From assembly GCA_032334055.1 (NCBI GenBank), contig JAUOZS010000001.1:3930001-3994000 (forward strand): a stretch of DNA of 64,000 nt, in the 5' to 3' direction. Both the position numbers and the translations under genes were made by a program. This DNA is from Selenomonadales bacterium 4137-cl. Its GTDB lineage: Bacteria > Bacillota > Negativicutes > Sporomusales > UBA7701. Of this stretch, positions 1 through 7,271 are shown one piece after another. Each line of letters opens with the position of its first letter. Positions within the stretch are counted from its first letter, which is position 1. The notes under the pieces were generated by a model. The model searched no databases, was not told the origin of the DNA, and saw nothing but the letters and a program-made list of their open reading frames with translations.

Positions 1-1260
1 CGCCCGGTCGATCACCTGCTTCTCCACATAGTGCATGATATCGCGCAGCGTACCGGAGTGGGGGATCGCCACCTGCGGCTGGACAGTATCCGCAGTCAGG
101 CCGGGCAGATCGTGGACCCCGATCACCCCGCTAGACATAATCACCGCCCGCTCCAGAGCATTGGCCAGCTCGCGCACATTCCCCGGCCAGCGATGGCGTC
201 TTAGCTGCTCGGCCGCCTCGGCCGTGATCAGCGGCGGCTCGCGGTGGGACTCGGCGGCATAGTGGCGCAGGAAATAATCGGCCAGCAGCGGGATGTCCTC
301 CTCGCGCTCCCTTAGCGGCGGCACATGGATAGGCACTACCTTAAGCCGGTAATACAAATCCTCGCGGAAATAACCGTTGCGCACCATGGCCTCGAGATCG
401 CGGTTGGTCGCGGCGATGATCCGGACATCAACCTTAATCGTCTCCGTGCCGCCCACCCGCTCGAACTCCCGCTCCTGCAGCACCCCCAGCAGCTTCACCT
501 GCAGCGCCGGCGTAAGCTCGCCGACCTCGTCGAAAAAGATCGTCCCCCCGTCGGCAAGCTCGAACCGTCCCGGCTTGCGGGCTACCGCCCCCGTGAACGC
601 CCCCTTCTCGTAACCGAACAGCTCGCTCTCCAGAAGTCCCTCCGGCAGCGCCCCGCAGTTGACCTTGATGAACGGCCCGTCGCGGCGCACACTGTTATTG
701 TGGATGATCTTCGCGATCAGCTCCTTGCCGCTGCCGCTTTCGCCGGTCACGAGCACCGTCGCGTTCGTTGGGGCCACCCGGCCCACCTTCTTATAAACCT
801 CCTGCATCACCGCGCTCTTACCGATGATATTGCCGAGCTTATACTTCTCCTGAACCTGGTTCCTGAGCACCGTCACCTCGTCGCGCAAGCTCTGGAGCTG
901 GAGCGCCCGTTCGAGAATAATCCTCAGCTCAGCCACATTATACGGCTTGACGAGATAATCGAACGCCCCGTTCTTCATCGCCTCGACCGCCGTATCCACC
1001 GTCCCGTGGGCGGTCATCAGAATAACCGCCGTATGGGGCTGCTCGCTGCGGATAATCTCGAAAGCCTCCATACCGCCCATCACCGGCATCTTGATATCCA
1101 TCACGATCACCGCCGGCTTGATCTCCCGGGCCTTCTCCACCGCCTCGCGGCCGTTCTCGGCCAGGAAAACGCTGTAGCCGGCCTTGCGGACGACCTCCTG
1201 GATCAGGCGGCGGACGCTCAGCTCATCGTCCACCACCAGCACGCGGTCATTCCTGCTCAT
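1..1260 (-). CDS. Sigma-54-dependent NtrC-family response regulator (partial, C-terminus outside window)
   Basis: Begins at the ATG complementary to 1258-1260 and stays open to base 1, so the end of the gene is missing. The N-terminal receiver domain shows VLVVDDE and the phospho-acceptor Asp in VMDIKMPVMGG. A sigma-54 AAA+ domain follows, with a GESGSGKEL Walker A, the GAFTGA loop that contacts sigma-54, and FFDEVGEL as Walker B. The last visible residues (LRDIMHYVEKQVIDRA) are the start of the usual Fis-type DNA-binding domain, so roughly 40-60 residues are lost. It overlaps the end of the upstream histidine kinase gene by 14 bp, so the two are co-translated partners. The target operon is not in the window. 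Confidence 0.95.
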   Translation of the reverse strand, partial: MSRNDRVLVVDDELSVRRLIQEVVRKAGYSVFLAENGREAVEKAREIKPAVIVMDIKMPVMGGMEAFEIIRSEQPHTAVILMTAHGTVDTAVEAMKNGAFDYLVKPYNVAELRIILERALQLQSLRDEVTVLRNQVQEKYKLGNIIGKSAVMQEVYKKVGRVAPTNATVLVTGESGSGKELIAKIIHNNSVRRDGPFIKVNCGALPEGLLESELFGYEKGAFTGAVARKPGRFELADGGTIFFDEVGELTPALQVKLLGVLQEREFERVGGTETIKVDVRIIAATNRDLEAMVRNGYFREDLYYRLKVVPIHVPPLREREEDIPLLADYFLRHYAAESHREPPLITAEAAEQLRRHRWPGNVRELANALERAVIMSSGVIGVHDLPGLTADTVQPQVAIPHSGTLRDIMHYVEKQVIDRA

Positions 1261-2740
1261 CTTTATCACCCTCCAGCGCCGGCAGGGCGAGCGTGAAAAC
1301 GCTGCCCTGGCCCAAGGTTGAATCCACAAGGATCTTGCCGCCCCAGCTCGCCATCAGCCGGTCGGCGACCGACAGACCGAGGCCGGTGCCGCCGTCCTTC
1401 GTGGTGAAGAAGGGATCGAACAGCTTGCCGATATTCTCCGGGGAAATGCCTACGCCCGTATCCGCGACGCTGACGCGCACCGTGCGGTCCGCGAAGTCGA
1501 AAAAAGTGCGGATGCGGATCTCGCCGTCGCTGTCGACAGCCTGGCTGGCGTTGATAAGCACATTGATCAGCACCTGCTTGAAGCGCTCGCCGTCCACCTT
1601 CACCATCGGCAGGTTGGGAGCGAAGGAACGGACGAGCTCGATGCCGCTGCGGGCCGCCTTCGGCTCGATCAGCAGCAGCGAATCGGCCACCACCGTATTG
1701 ATATCGGTCGGCCCCACCCCGGAAGCGGGCGGACGGGCGAACGTCAGCAGCTCCTCGATAAGGCGGTTCATGCGGGCCGTTTCCTTGATAATGATATCCG
1801 TATACTCGCTCTGCTCCGCCGGCGTGATCTCCTCCCGCAGCAGCTGGGCGAACCCCTTCACCGCCATCATCGGATTACGGATCTCATGAGCGAGGCCGGC
1901 CGCCAGCTCCCCGGCCAAGGCCAGGCGCTCGGCCCGCTGCACCTGCTCCTCCAGGCGGCGCTTGGCCGACAGGCTGAGCGCCATATCGTTGATCGCTGCC
2001 GATATCTCGCCCATCTCGCCGCCCAGGCGGGGCAACTGATGGGTCAGGTCGCTCTTCAGGCGCACCAGGCCGCCCTTGATCAGCTCGATGTCGGTAGCCA
2101 GCCAGCCGACGAGATAAACAACGCCGGCGATCCCGATGATCAGGCCCAGGGCGATCGCCAGGTAAGCCTGCCTGGTCATCGCGCGGATCTGCATATCGAT
2201 ATCGGCCGTCAGCTCGTTCGCCCAGATATATCCGATCACCTTATCATGCCGAATGATCGGGTGCATAGCGTTCATTATATCGCCGCGGACCAGGGGACCC
2301 TCCTGAACGCGCGGCCGGCCGGTGGCCATCACCACGCGGCCCTCGTGGGTCGGGCCGATCGGCAGGCCGACCTTATCCGCGAAAACGCTGCTCGGGCCGT
2401 AAGTTATGATAGCATCAAGCTCGCGCGAATAATAGCCCACGCCGATGCCGGGATAGGCGGCCGCCACCTGGTCCGTATAAGCGGCCAGCTCGCGGTTGAG
2501 GGCGGCGATGCGCTCGGTCCGTTCCGCGCCGGCGAGGTTCCGCCGGTCCAGGATATCATCATAGCTCCCGGCCAGGAACTCGTCCAGCATCCGGGCGGCG
2601 CCGAACAGCTTCGCCTGCTTCTCCGCCACCAGCGCCTGCTCGGCGTTCACCATCATGAAATAGCTCGCCGCCATGATCGGCAGAGCCACCACGACCACCG
2701 TCAGGATCAAGAGCCGTCCGCGCAAACTACGCGGCCACAT
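1247..2740 (-). CDS. Membrane sensor histidine kinase (AtoS/NtrB-like)
   Basis: Layout: an N-terminal membrane segment (about residues 8-30), an extracytoplasmic sensor region of about 160 residues, a second membrane segment (about 195-217), HAMP, a HisKA domain with the phospho-acceptor His in LAHEIRNPMMAVKGF (His285 from the ATG), and a HATPase with DTGVGI and GGTGLGL boxes. The ATG at 2740 sits 8 nt behind a GGGG Shine-Dalgarno; a GTG at 2749 is in frame but overlaps that SD, so 2740 is preferred. The gene runs into the response regulator by 14 bp. The sensor region resembles single-Cache-type domains, but the ligand cannot be read from sequence. Confidence 0.93.
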   Translation of the reverse strand: MWPRSLRGRLLILTVVVVALPIMAASYFMMVNAEQALVAEKQAKLFGAARMLDEFLAGSYDDILDRRNLAGAERTERIAALNRELAAYTDQVAAAYPGIGVGYYSRELDAIITYGPSSVFADKVGLPIGPTHEGRVVMATGRPRVQEGPLVRGDIMNAMHPIIRHDKVIGYIWANELTADIDMQIRAMTRQAYLAIALGLIIGIAGVVYLVGWLATDIELIKGGLVRLKSDLTHQLPRLGGEMGEISAAINDMALSLSAKRRLEEQVQRAERLALAGELAAGLAHEIRNPMMAVKGFAQLLREEITPAEQSEYTDIIIKETARMNRLIEELLTFARPPASGVGPTDINTVVADSLLLIEPKAARSGIELVRSFAPNLPMVKVDGERFKQVLINVLINASQAVDSDGEIRIRTFFDFADRTVRVSVADTGVGISPENIGKLFDPFFTTKDGGTGLGLSVADRLMASWGGKILVDSTLGQGSVFTLALPALEGDKDEQE

Positions 2741-2834
2741 CAGCACCACCCCTTCGCTGCACTAATTCCACCCGCCCGGCCGATATTCCTTGTGGTGCAT
2801 TTTTCTTCAACCCCGCCGGGGCGCGGCAAAGCGA

Positions 2835-2860
2835 AGCCCGGCACCGTCAGGTACCGGGCT
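2835..2860 (-). terminator. Hairpin over the stop codon of the DUF2225 gene
   Basis: Inverted arms AGCCCGG and CCGGGCT with paired ACC/GGT inside surround the stop codon. On the minus strand a weak TTCGCTTT follows. It could be a poor terminator between the DUF2225 gene and the downstream kinase pair; the T tract is not convincing. Confidence 0.35.
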
Positions 2861-3560
2861 GTTCATCGTCGGCGCCGCTTTTTTCCGCCGCCTGCTCCTT
2901 ACGGGCCTCGCGGGCCAGCGTCCAGGCCTCGCGGGCCAGCTCCAGCACCCGCTTCTCATTCTTGGCCTGCGGGTTGCCGACCACCTTCCCGAGGTAATTG
3001 AGCGCCTCCGGCAGCCGGCCGGTGCGGCGCAGCAGCTCGCCGATCAGATACTCGAGCGTCAGCTGGCTCATATTGCCGATCGGCAGCCTCTCCTTGAGGA
3101 AAGCCAGCTCATAATGCTCGCGCGCCTGATCCAGCATCGTCTTCTCCTCGTCCGGCAGCCCTCCCTCCCGGTAAAGCCAGGCCAGCTTAAGGTACAGACC
3201 TGCCTGACGGCTGGGCAGCGTACCGGCCATATCGGCGAAGAAAATCGCCAGCTTGTAAGTCGTCACCGCCTCCTGGCGCGTCCTTTCGCCGGAGAAATTC
3301 ACCTTCACGTCCCGCCCGGACAGGAAAGTCTTTACAGCCGCCATCTTCGCCGGCTGCTCCTCGAAATACGTGTCCTGGGCGGCGTAGCCGCAGTGGGGGC
3401 AGACCCAGACCGAGTAATAATAAGGATTGACCTCTTTGTAATACGTGCAGAAATCGCTGTCCTGCTTCAGCATCGAAAGGCGGTTGCGCACCTTCGTGAC
3501 CGAGAACCGCTTGTCACACATCACGCATGCCTTTTCCACCGTGTACAAAATATCTGCCAT
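2847..3560 (-). CDS. DUF2225 zinc-ribbon protein with helical-repeat C-terminus
   Basis: A 237-residue protein starting at MADILYTVEK, with GGGAGAAGGG a few bases upstream. The frame stays open further upstream, but that extension lacks an SD. Two CxxC pairs (Cys12/15 and Cys54/57) form a probable zinc site. The rest is helical and TPR-like (AKLAWLYRE and GELLRRTGRLPEALNYLG segments), with a charged tail. DUF2225 proteins are widespread in Firmicutes and have no established biochemical role. It is co-directional with the kinase pair, 107 bp upstream of it, so shared transcription is possible. Confidence 0.88.
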   Translation of the reverse strand: MADILYTVEKACVMCDKRFSVTKVRNRLSMLKQDSDFCTYYKEVNPYYYSVWVCPHCGYAAQDTYFEEQPAKMAAVKTFLSGRDVKVNFSGERTRQEAVTTYKLAIFFADMAGTLPSRQAGLYLKLAWLYREGGLPDEEKTMLDQAREHYELAFLKERLPIGNMSQLTLEYLIGELLRRTGRLPEALNYLGKVVGNPQAKNEKRVLELAREAWTLAREARKEQAAEKSGADDEQPGT

Positions 3561-3594
3561 GGCTTTCCCTTCTCCCGGATTTCGGGCAGAACCG

Positions 3595-4356
3595 TCAGTC
3601 GGCTTTAAGCTCGCGGGCCAGCGCCCGGGCGGCTCCTGCGAACAGCATCGTATCCGAGCCAACGCACAGCATGCGCACACCCTGCCCCCGCCAATATCTG
3701 GCCTGGGCGGCGTCGAAACAGAACATGCCGGCGAACTTGCCGCTCCTCACCGTTCGCTCCACGATCGCATGCACCGTGCGGGTAAACTCGGGATCGTCGA
3801 AGCGGCCGGGCATCGCCATCGAGTGCGAAAGATCAGCCGGCCCCACAAATACGCCGTCCACCCCGTCCACCGCCAGAATCTCGTCAAGGGCGTCGACCGC
3901 CCTGATATCCTCCGCCTGGACGATAACGAGCGTATTCTCGTTCGTATCGGCGATATACCTGTCCAGCGGCTGAAAACCGTAGCGGGCGGCGCGGACAATG
4001 CCGGCGAGACCGCGGTCGCCGCGCGGATAATACTTCACCGCCCGGACGGCCCGGTCGGCTTCCGCGGCGCTGTTGACCTGCGGCACGAGCACGCCGCGGG
4101 CGCCGACATCCATAGCCCGCAGGATATACGCCGGCTCGTTCTTCGTAACCCTCACGACAGGCGTCAGCCCGCTCACCTCGGCGGCCCGGATCATCGACTC
4201 CACCTCGGCGATGTCGTTGGCGCCGTGCTCGGTATCGACAATCACGTAATCCAAGCCGGCGTAGCCGAGAATCTCCACGCTCGCCGGCGCGTAAGTCAGC
4301 ACCATGGTGCCGTTCACCGCCCCGCGGGCGATTTTCTCCTTCAGCAGAAAGACCAC
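3595..4356 (-). CDS. HpcH/HpaI family aldolase (2-keto-3-deoxy sugar-acid aldolase type)
   Basis: A 253-residue class II aldolase-fold protein. Family marks are VIVDTEHG near residues 40-47, the metal-ligand segment VQAEDIRAVDALDEI and FVGPADLS. Family members cleave 2-keto-3-deoxy or 4-hydroxy-2-oxo acids to pyruvate plus an aldehyde, usually with Mg2+ or Mn2+. The substrate here is not determined. The GTG start at 4356 follows AAGGAT at an unusually short spacing, but starting later would remove the conserved LKEKIARG N-terminus and no other start fits. A GarL-like role feeding the glycerate kinase at 11.8-13.0 kb is conceivable, but the genes are 8 kb apart and not one transcript. Confidence 0.88.
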   Translation of the reverse strand: MVFLLKEKIARGAVNGTMVLTYAPASVEILGYAGLDYVIVDTEHGANDIAEVESMIRAAEVSGLTPVVRVTKNEPAYILRAMDVGARGVLVPQVNSAAEADRAVRAVKYYPRGDRGLAGIVRAARYGFQPLDRYIADTNENTLVIVQAEDIRAVDALDEILAVDGVDGVFVGPADLSHSMAMPGRFDDPEFTRTVHAIVERTVRSGKFAGMFCFDAAQARYWRGQGVRMLCVGSDTMLFAGAARALARELKAD

Positions 4357-4437
4357 ATCCTTAAATGAGTATATTTTCTAGTATTAATTATTTTATCGCC
4401 AAACCCCTGCAAAATCCGACAAAAAAAATTTGCCGGC

Positions 4438-4468
4438 AAAAGAAAAGAACAGGGAATATTCCCTGTTC
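4438..4468 (-). terminator. Rho-independent terminator of the M48 protease gene
   Basis: A perfect 22-bp palindrome at 4447-4468 (arms GAACAGGGAAT and ATTCCCTGTTC). On the minus strand it is followed by TTTTCTTTT. It lies about 55 bp past the protease stop codon. Confidence 0.85.
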
Positions 4469-4521
4469 CGAATTTAGTAGACTATGGAAAAACAGTTTGA
4501 CGCCCCGTCCGCTACCGACGC

Positions 4522-5574
4522 TTACTTCTGTAAAGCCGCCCAGGCCTTGATCCCGTCCACATACTGCCGGGAGAAATCGTCGAGCGACATACCGGCGGCG
4601 CTGGCGTCCTGAGGGGTCAGGGTCGTGATCACGCGATCGTCGTAATAAATCGTTATGTATGTCCCGTCGCCGTCGAGAATGAACCGGTCGGGATTGAAAT
4701 CGCCCGTCCGCGCAGCGAGATACAGCGCGCCGGCCAGCAGGTAAGCCCGGTATAGCGGCTTATTGCCGCGGTAGGTGGCAGTGAGCGGCGGCAGCGTAAG
4801 CCCCGGGTCAATCGCCAGTGCGGTCGCGCCCTTCGCCGTCACCGTCGGATGGACCTTCGCCTCGTTCAGGTATCCCTGCACGCGGGCCACCCGGGCTTCC
4901 GGCTCGGGGTGGGTGGAAAACAACCCGTAACTGCCCTTCTTATCCTTGGCGAGATCCTCCAGCTTCTGCAGCCCCATCAGCATGCTGTAGGGGTTGTAGC
5001 CTGCCCTCACCGAATGATAATACCCCAGATGGTCGGCCTCCCGCTCGTCCTCCCGGCTGTAGCCGGCCATAATCGCGTTAAAGGCAAGGTTCTGGAGAAA
5101 AATCCCCCGGTCGCCGAACAGCACGCCAAACAGGATGCTCATCCCCAGACTCTTCTCGATCTGGCGGACGGTATGGCGCTTAGTAATATGCCCCACCTCG
5201 TGGCCGATGATGCCGGCCAATTCCTCGTCCGACGGCATATAATCCGTCAGGCCCTTGAAAAGATACACGTACCCGCCGGGCAGGGCGAGAGCATTGACTT
5301 CCTTATTATTGAGCACCTTAAAAGAGTATATAATATCCTGCCTGTCGCTCGCCGCCGCTATCTTGGCGCCGATGCGGGCCACCCGCGCCTGCAGGTCGGG
5401 ATCCTCCGCCAGGCCGTACTTCGTTTCCAGCTCCATCGCCACGCGGCGGCCGATTTCGATCTCTTCCTTGGTGCTGATGATGGCGGCTTCCGCCTGGGGA
5501 AGCCAGCCGGCGATACAGGCGAGCAGCGTCAGCGAAACAAGCAGCCCGGCAACTCTGCGCCATCTGTCGTGCAT
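4522..5574 (-). CDS. Secreted M48 family zinc metalloprotease (BepA/YfgC-like)
   Basis: A 350-residue precursor with a signal peptide of about 30 residues (cleavage after AEA). The M48 catalytic motif HEVGH is at residues 125-129 and the third zinc ligand Glu179 lies in SREDEREAD. The ending of the catalytic domain (STHPEPEARV) is typical of the YfgC/LoiP/BepA branch. In diderms such proteases work in the periplasm on outer-membrane protein quality control, including LptD in E. coli. That fits a cell with an outer membrane, but the link to the lpt genes 10 kb away is inference. The roughly 130-residue C-terminal part is not recognised. ATG start; GGGAGGAGAAT lies just upstream. Confidence 0.92.
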   Translation of the reverse strand: MHDRWRRVAGLLVSLTLLACIAGWLPQAEAAIISTKEEIEIGRRVAMELETKYGLAEDPDLQARVARIGAKIAAASDRQDIIYSFKVLNNKEVNALALPGGYVYLFKGLTDYMPSDEELAGIIGHEVGHITKRHTVRQIEKSLGMSILFGVLFGDRGIFLQNLAFNAIMAGYSREDEREADHLGYYHSVRAGYNPYSMLMGLQKLEDLAKDKKGSYGLFSTHPEPEARVARVQGYLNEAKVHPTVTAKGATALAIDPGLTLPPLTATYRGNKPLYRAYLLAGALYLAARTGDFNPDRFILDGDGTYITIYYDDRVITTLTPQDASAAGMSLDDFSRQYVDGIKAWAALQK

Positions 5575-5737
5575 ATCATTCTCCTCCCGGGGGGACAGCC
5601 CCCTGAGGAAATTTTACCGGATTATGCCGCGTTAAGCAAGGACTTCCGGTCTCCCGGCCGCCTTGAAATAATTCCCGCGCCAGCAAATTTTCCCAAAACA
5701 GCGCACGTTTTAGTGGCCACCCGGGCGCTATTTAGTG

Positions 5738-5743
5738 TATAAT
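5738..5743 (+). promoter_or_regulatory. Candidate -10 element upstream of ccpN
   Basis: TATAAT, 50 bp before the ccpN start, in an AT-rich stretch between divergent genes. No good -35 hexamer lies 16-18 bp upstream, so the promoter may depend on an activator or another sigma contact. Confidence 0.4.
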
Positions 5744-5792
5744 AAATAACGTGAATCAAAAAAAAATGTAACACATTTCGGGAAAAGCGCAG

Positions 5793-6434
5793 GTGAGCGG
5801 TATCGAACTGTCGAAACGCCAGGAAGCCATCCTGGCAATAGTAAAAACCTACGGCCCCATAACCGGCAAAGAAATCGCCGACCGCCTCAACCTCAGCCGG
5901 GCGGCACTCAGGCCCGACCTCGCCATCCTGACCATGTCCGGACTTCTGGGCGCCAGGCCCCGGGTCGGTTACTACCTGACCGGCAAAGAACCCGCCGACG
6001 TCATCGCCGGCGTCCTCGGCAGCGTCAAAGTGGCCCAGGCGCTTTCGCAGCCCGTCGCCGTACGCGACACCAGCTCGGTATACGACACCATCGTCACCAT
6101 GTTCGTCGAGGACGTCGGCACCATAATCGTGGTATCGGAAGGGGGCTTCCTCGAAGGGGTGGCATCCCGCAAAGATATGCTAAAAGCGGCAATGACCGGC
6201 AAGAATATCAACAAAATGCCGGTCAGCGTCTCCATGACCCGCATGCCGAACATCGTCGTCACCCACCCCGAGGAGCACGTCCTGCAGGCGGCGCAGAAGC
6301 TCCTCAGCCATCAGGTGGACGCCCTGCCGGTCGTCGTATCCGTCAAGACCGACAGCGGCGAAAAACTGCAGGTTGTCGGCCGCTTCACGAAAACCAACAT
6401 CACGCGGCTATTCGTACAGCTAGCCGGTAAGTAG
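5793..6434 (+). CDS. ccpN: CcpN-type transcriptional regulator (HTH plus two CBS domains)
   Basis: A 213-residue protein: an N-terminal winged HTH (SKRQEAILAIVKTYGPITGKEIADRLN is its core, residues about 6-32), then two CBS domains (about 75-135 and 145-205). This is the architecture of CcpN/YqzB, the Firmicute repressor of gluconeogenic genes such as gapB and pckA. The start is GTG with a weak purine-rich SD. It is followed by psrP and ppdK in one apparent operon, the standard Firmicute arrangement. CBS domains normally sense adenine nucleotides, in keeping with energy-dependent control of the PEP/pyruvate step. The divergent pckA pair further on may also be a target, by analogy only. Confidence 0.93.
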   Translation: MSGIELSKRQEAILAIVKTYGPITGKEIADRLNLSRAALRPDLAILTMSGLLGARPRVGYYLTGKEPADVIAGVLGSVKVAQALSQPVAVRDTSSVYDTIVTMFVEDVGTIIVVSEGGFLEGVASRKDMLKAAMTGKNINKMPVSVSMTRMPNIVVTHPEEHVLQAAQKLLSHQVDALPVVVSVKTDSGEKLQVVGRFTKTNITRLFVQLAGK

Positions 6435-6446
6435 GGGGTAACGGTC

Positions 6447-7271
6447 ATCAACCTGAAGCTCGAATGTCCCACAATCTATATTCTCTCCGACTCCATCGGA
6501 GAGACCGGCGAACTGGTGGTCCGGGCCGCCGCCAGCCAATTCAACGCCGGCCGCATTGACGTGCGGCGCATCCCGTACCTCAACTCGGCCCGCGACGTCG
6601 AAGAAGCCCTGCTCGAAGTCTCGGCCTGCCAGGCCGCCGTCATCTATACGCTCGTCCGTCCCGACCTCCGCGAAGTGCTCGTCGCCAAAGCGCAGGAACT
6701 CGCGGTCGTCTGCGTCGACATCATGGGGCCCATCCTCTCCTGCCTGGCCGTCGTCACCGGCAAGCAGCCCCGCCTCGAACCCGGACTGATACATAAACTC
6801 GACGAAGCCTATTTCAGCAAACTCGAAGCCGTCGAATTCGCCGTAAAATACGATGACGGCAAACAGCCATGGGGACTTGCCAAGGCCGATCTCGTCGTCG
6901 TCGGCGTATCCCGCACCACCAAGACGCCGCTGTGCATGTTCCTCGCCCACAAAGGCATCAAGGCCGCCAACGTCCCGCTCGTCCCCGAGGTTCCCGTCCC
7001 CGAGGACCTGCTCGGCCTCCCGGCCGAAAAGGTCGTCGGCCTCACCATCAACCCGTCCCTGCTCCACGAAATCCGTCGCGAGCGGCTCAAAACCCTCGGC
7101 CTCGCCGAAGGGGTCGACTACGCCAACCTCGAGCGCATCTACCAGGAACTGGACTACGCCCAGCGCATCATGCACAAAATCGGCTGCCCGATCATCGACG
7201 TCACCAACAAAGCGGTCGAAGAAACGGCGGCAAAAATACTCGAGTACTATCGGAAGGGAGCTGGCAAATAA
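6447..7271 (+). CDS. Pyruvate, phosphate dikinase regulatory protein (bifunctional kinase/phosphorylase)
   Basis: DUF299/PSRP family. It switches PPDK off by ADP-dependent phosphorylation of a Thr next to the catalytic His and on by Pi-dependent dephosphorylation. The conserved N-terminal SDSIGETGEL and the P-loop-like GVSRTTKTP (about residue 151) are intact. The frame upstream of the conserved N-terminus contains no ATG, GTG or TTG back to the ccpN stop at 6432-6434. The first canonical start, GTG at 6516, would delete SDSIGETGEL. I place the start at ATC 6447, 8 nt after a GGGGG SD; CTG 6453 is the alternative. The stop codon abuts the ppdK ATG, so the genes are tightly coupled. Confidence 0.9.
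   Translation: MNLKLECPTIYILSDSIGETGELVVRAAASQFNAGRIDVRRIPYLNSARDVEEALLEVSACQAAVIYTLVRPDLREVLVAKAQELAVVCVDIMGPILSCLAVVTGKQPRLEPGLIHKLDEAYFSKLEAVEFAVKYDDGKQPWGLAKADLVVVGVSRTTKTPLCMFLAHKGIKAANVPLVPEVPVPEDLLGLPAEKVVGLTINPSLLHEIRRERLKTLGLAEGVDYANLERIYQELDYAQRIMHKIGCPIIDVTNKAVEETAAKILEYYRKGAGK

Noticed and set aside
325..1296. Plus-strand open frame opposite the response regulator.
   Set aside because: The minus strand encodes clear receiver and sigma-54 domains here; the plus frame is an artefact of GC-rich codons.
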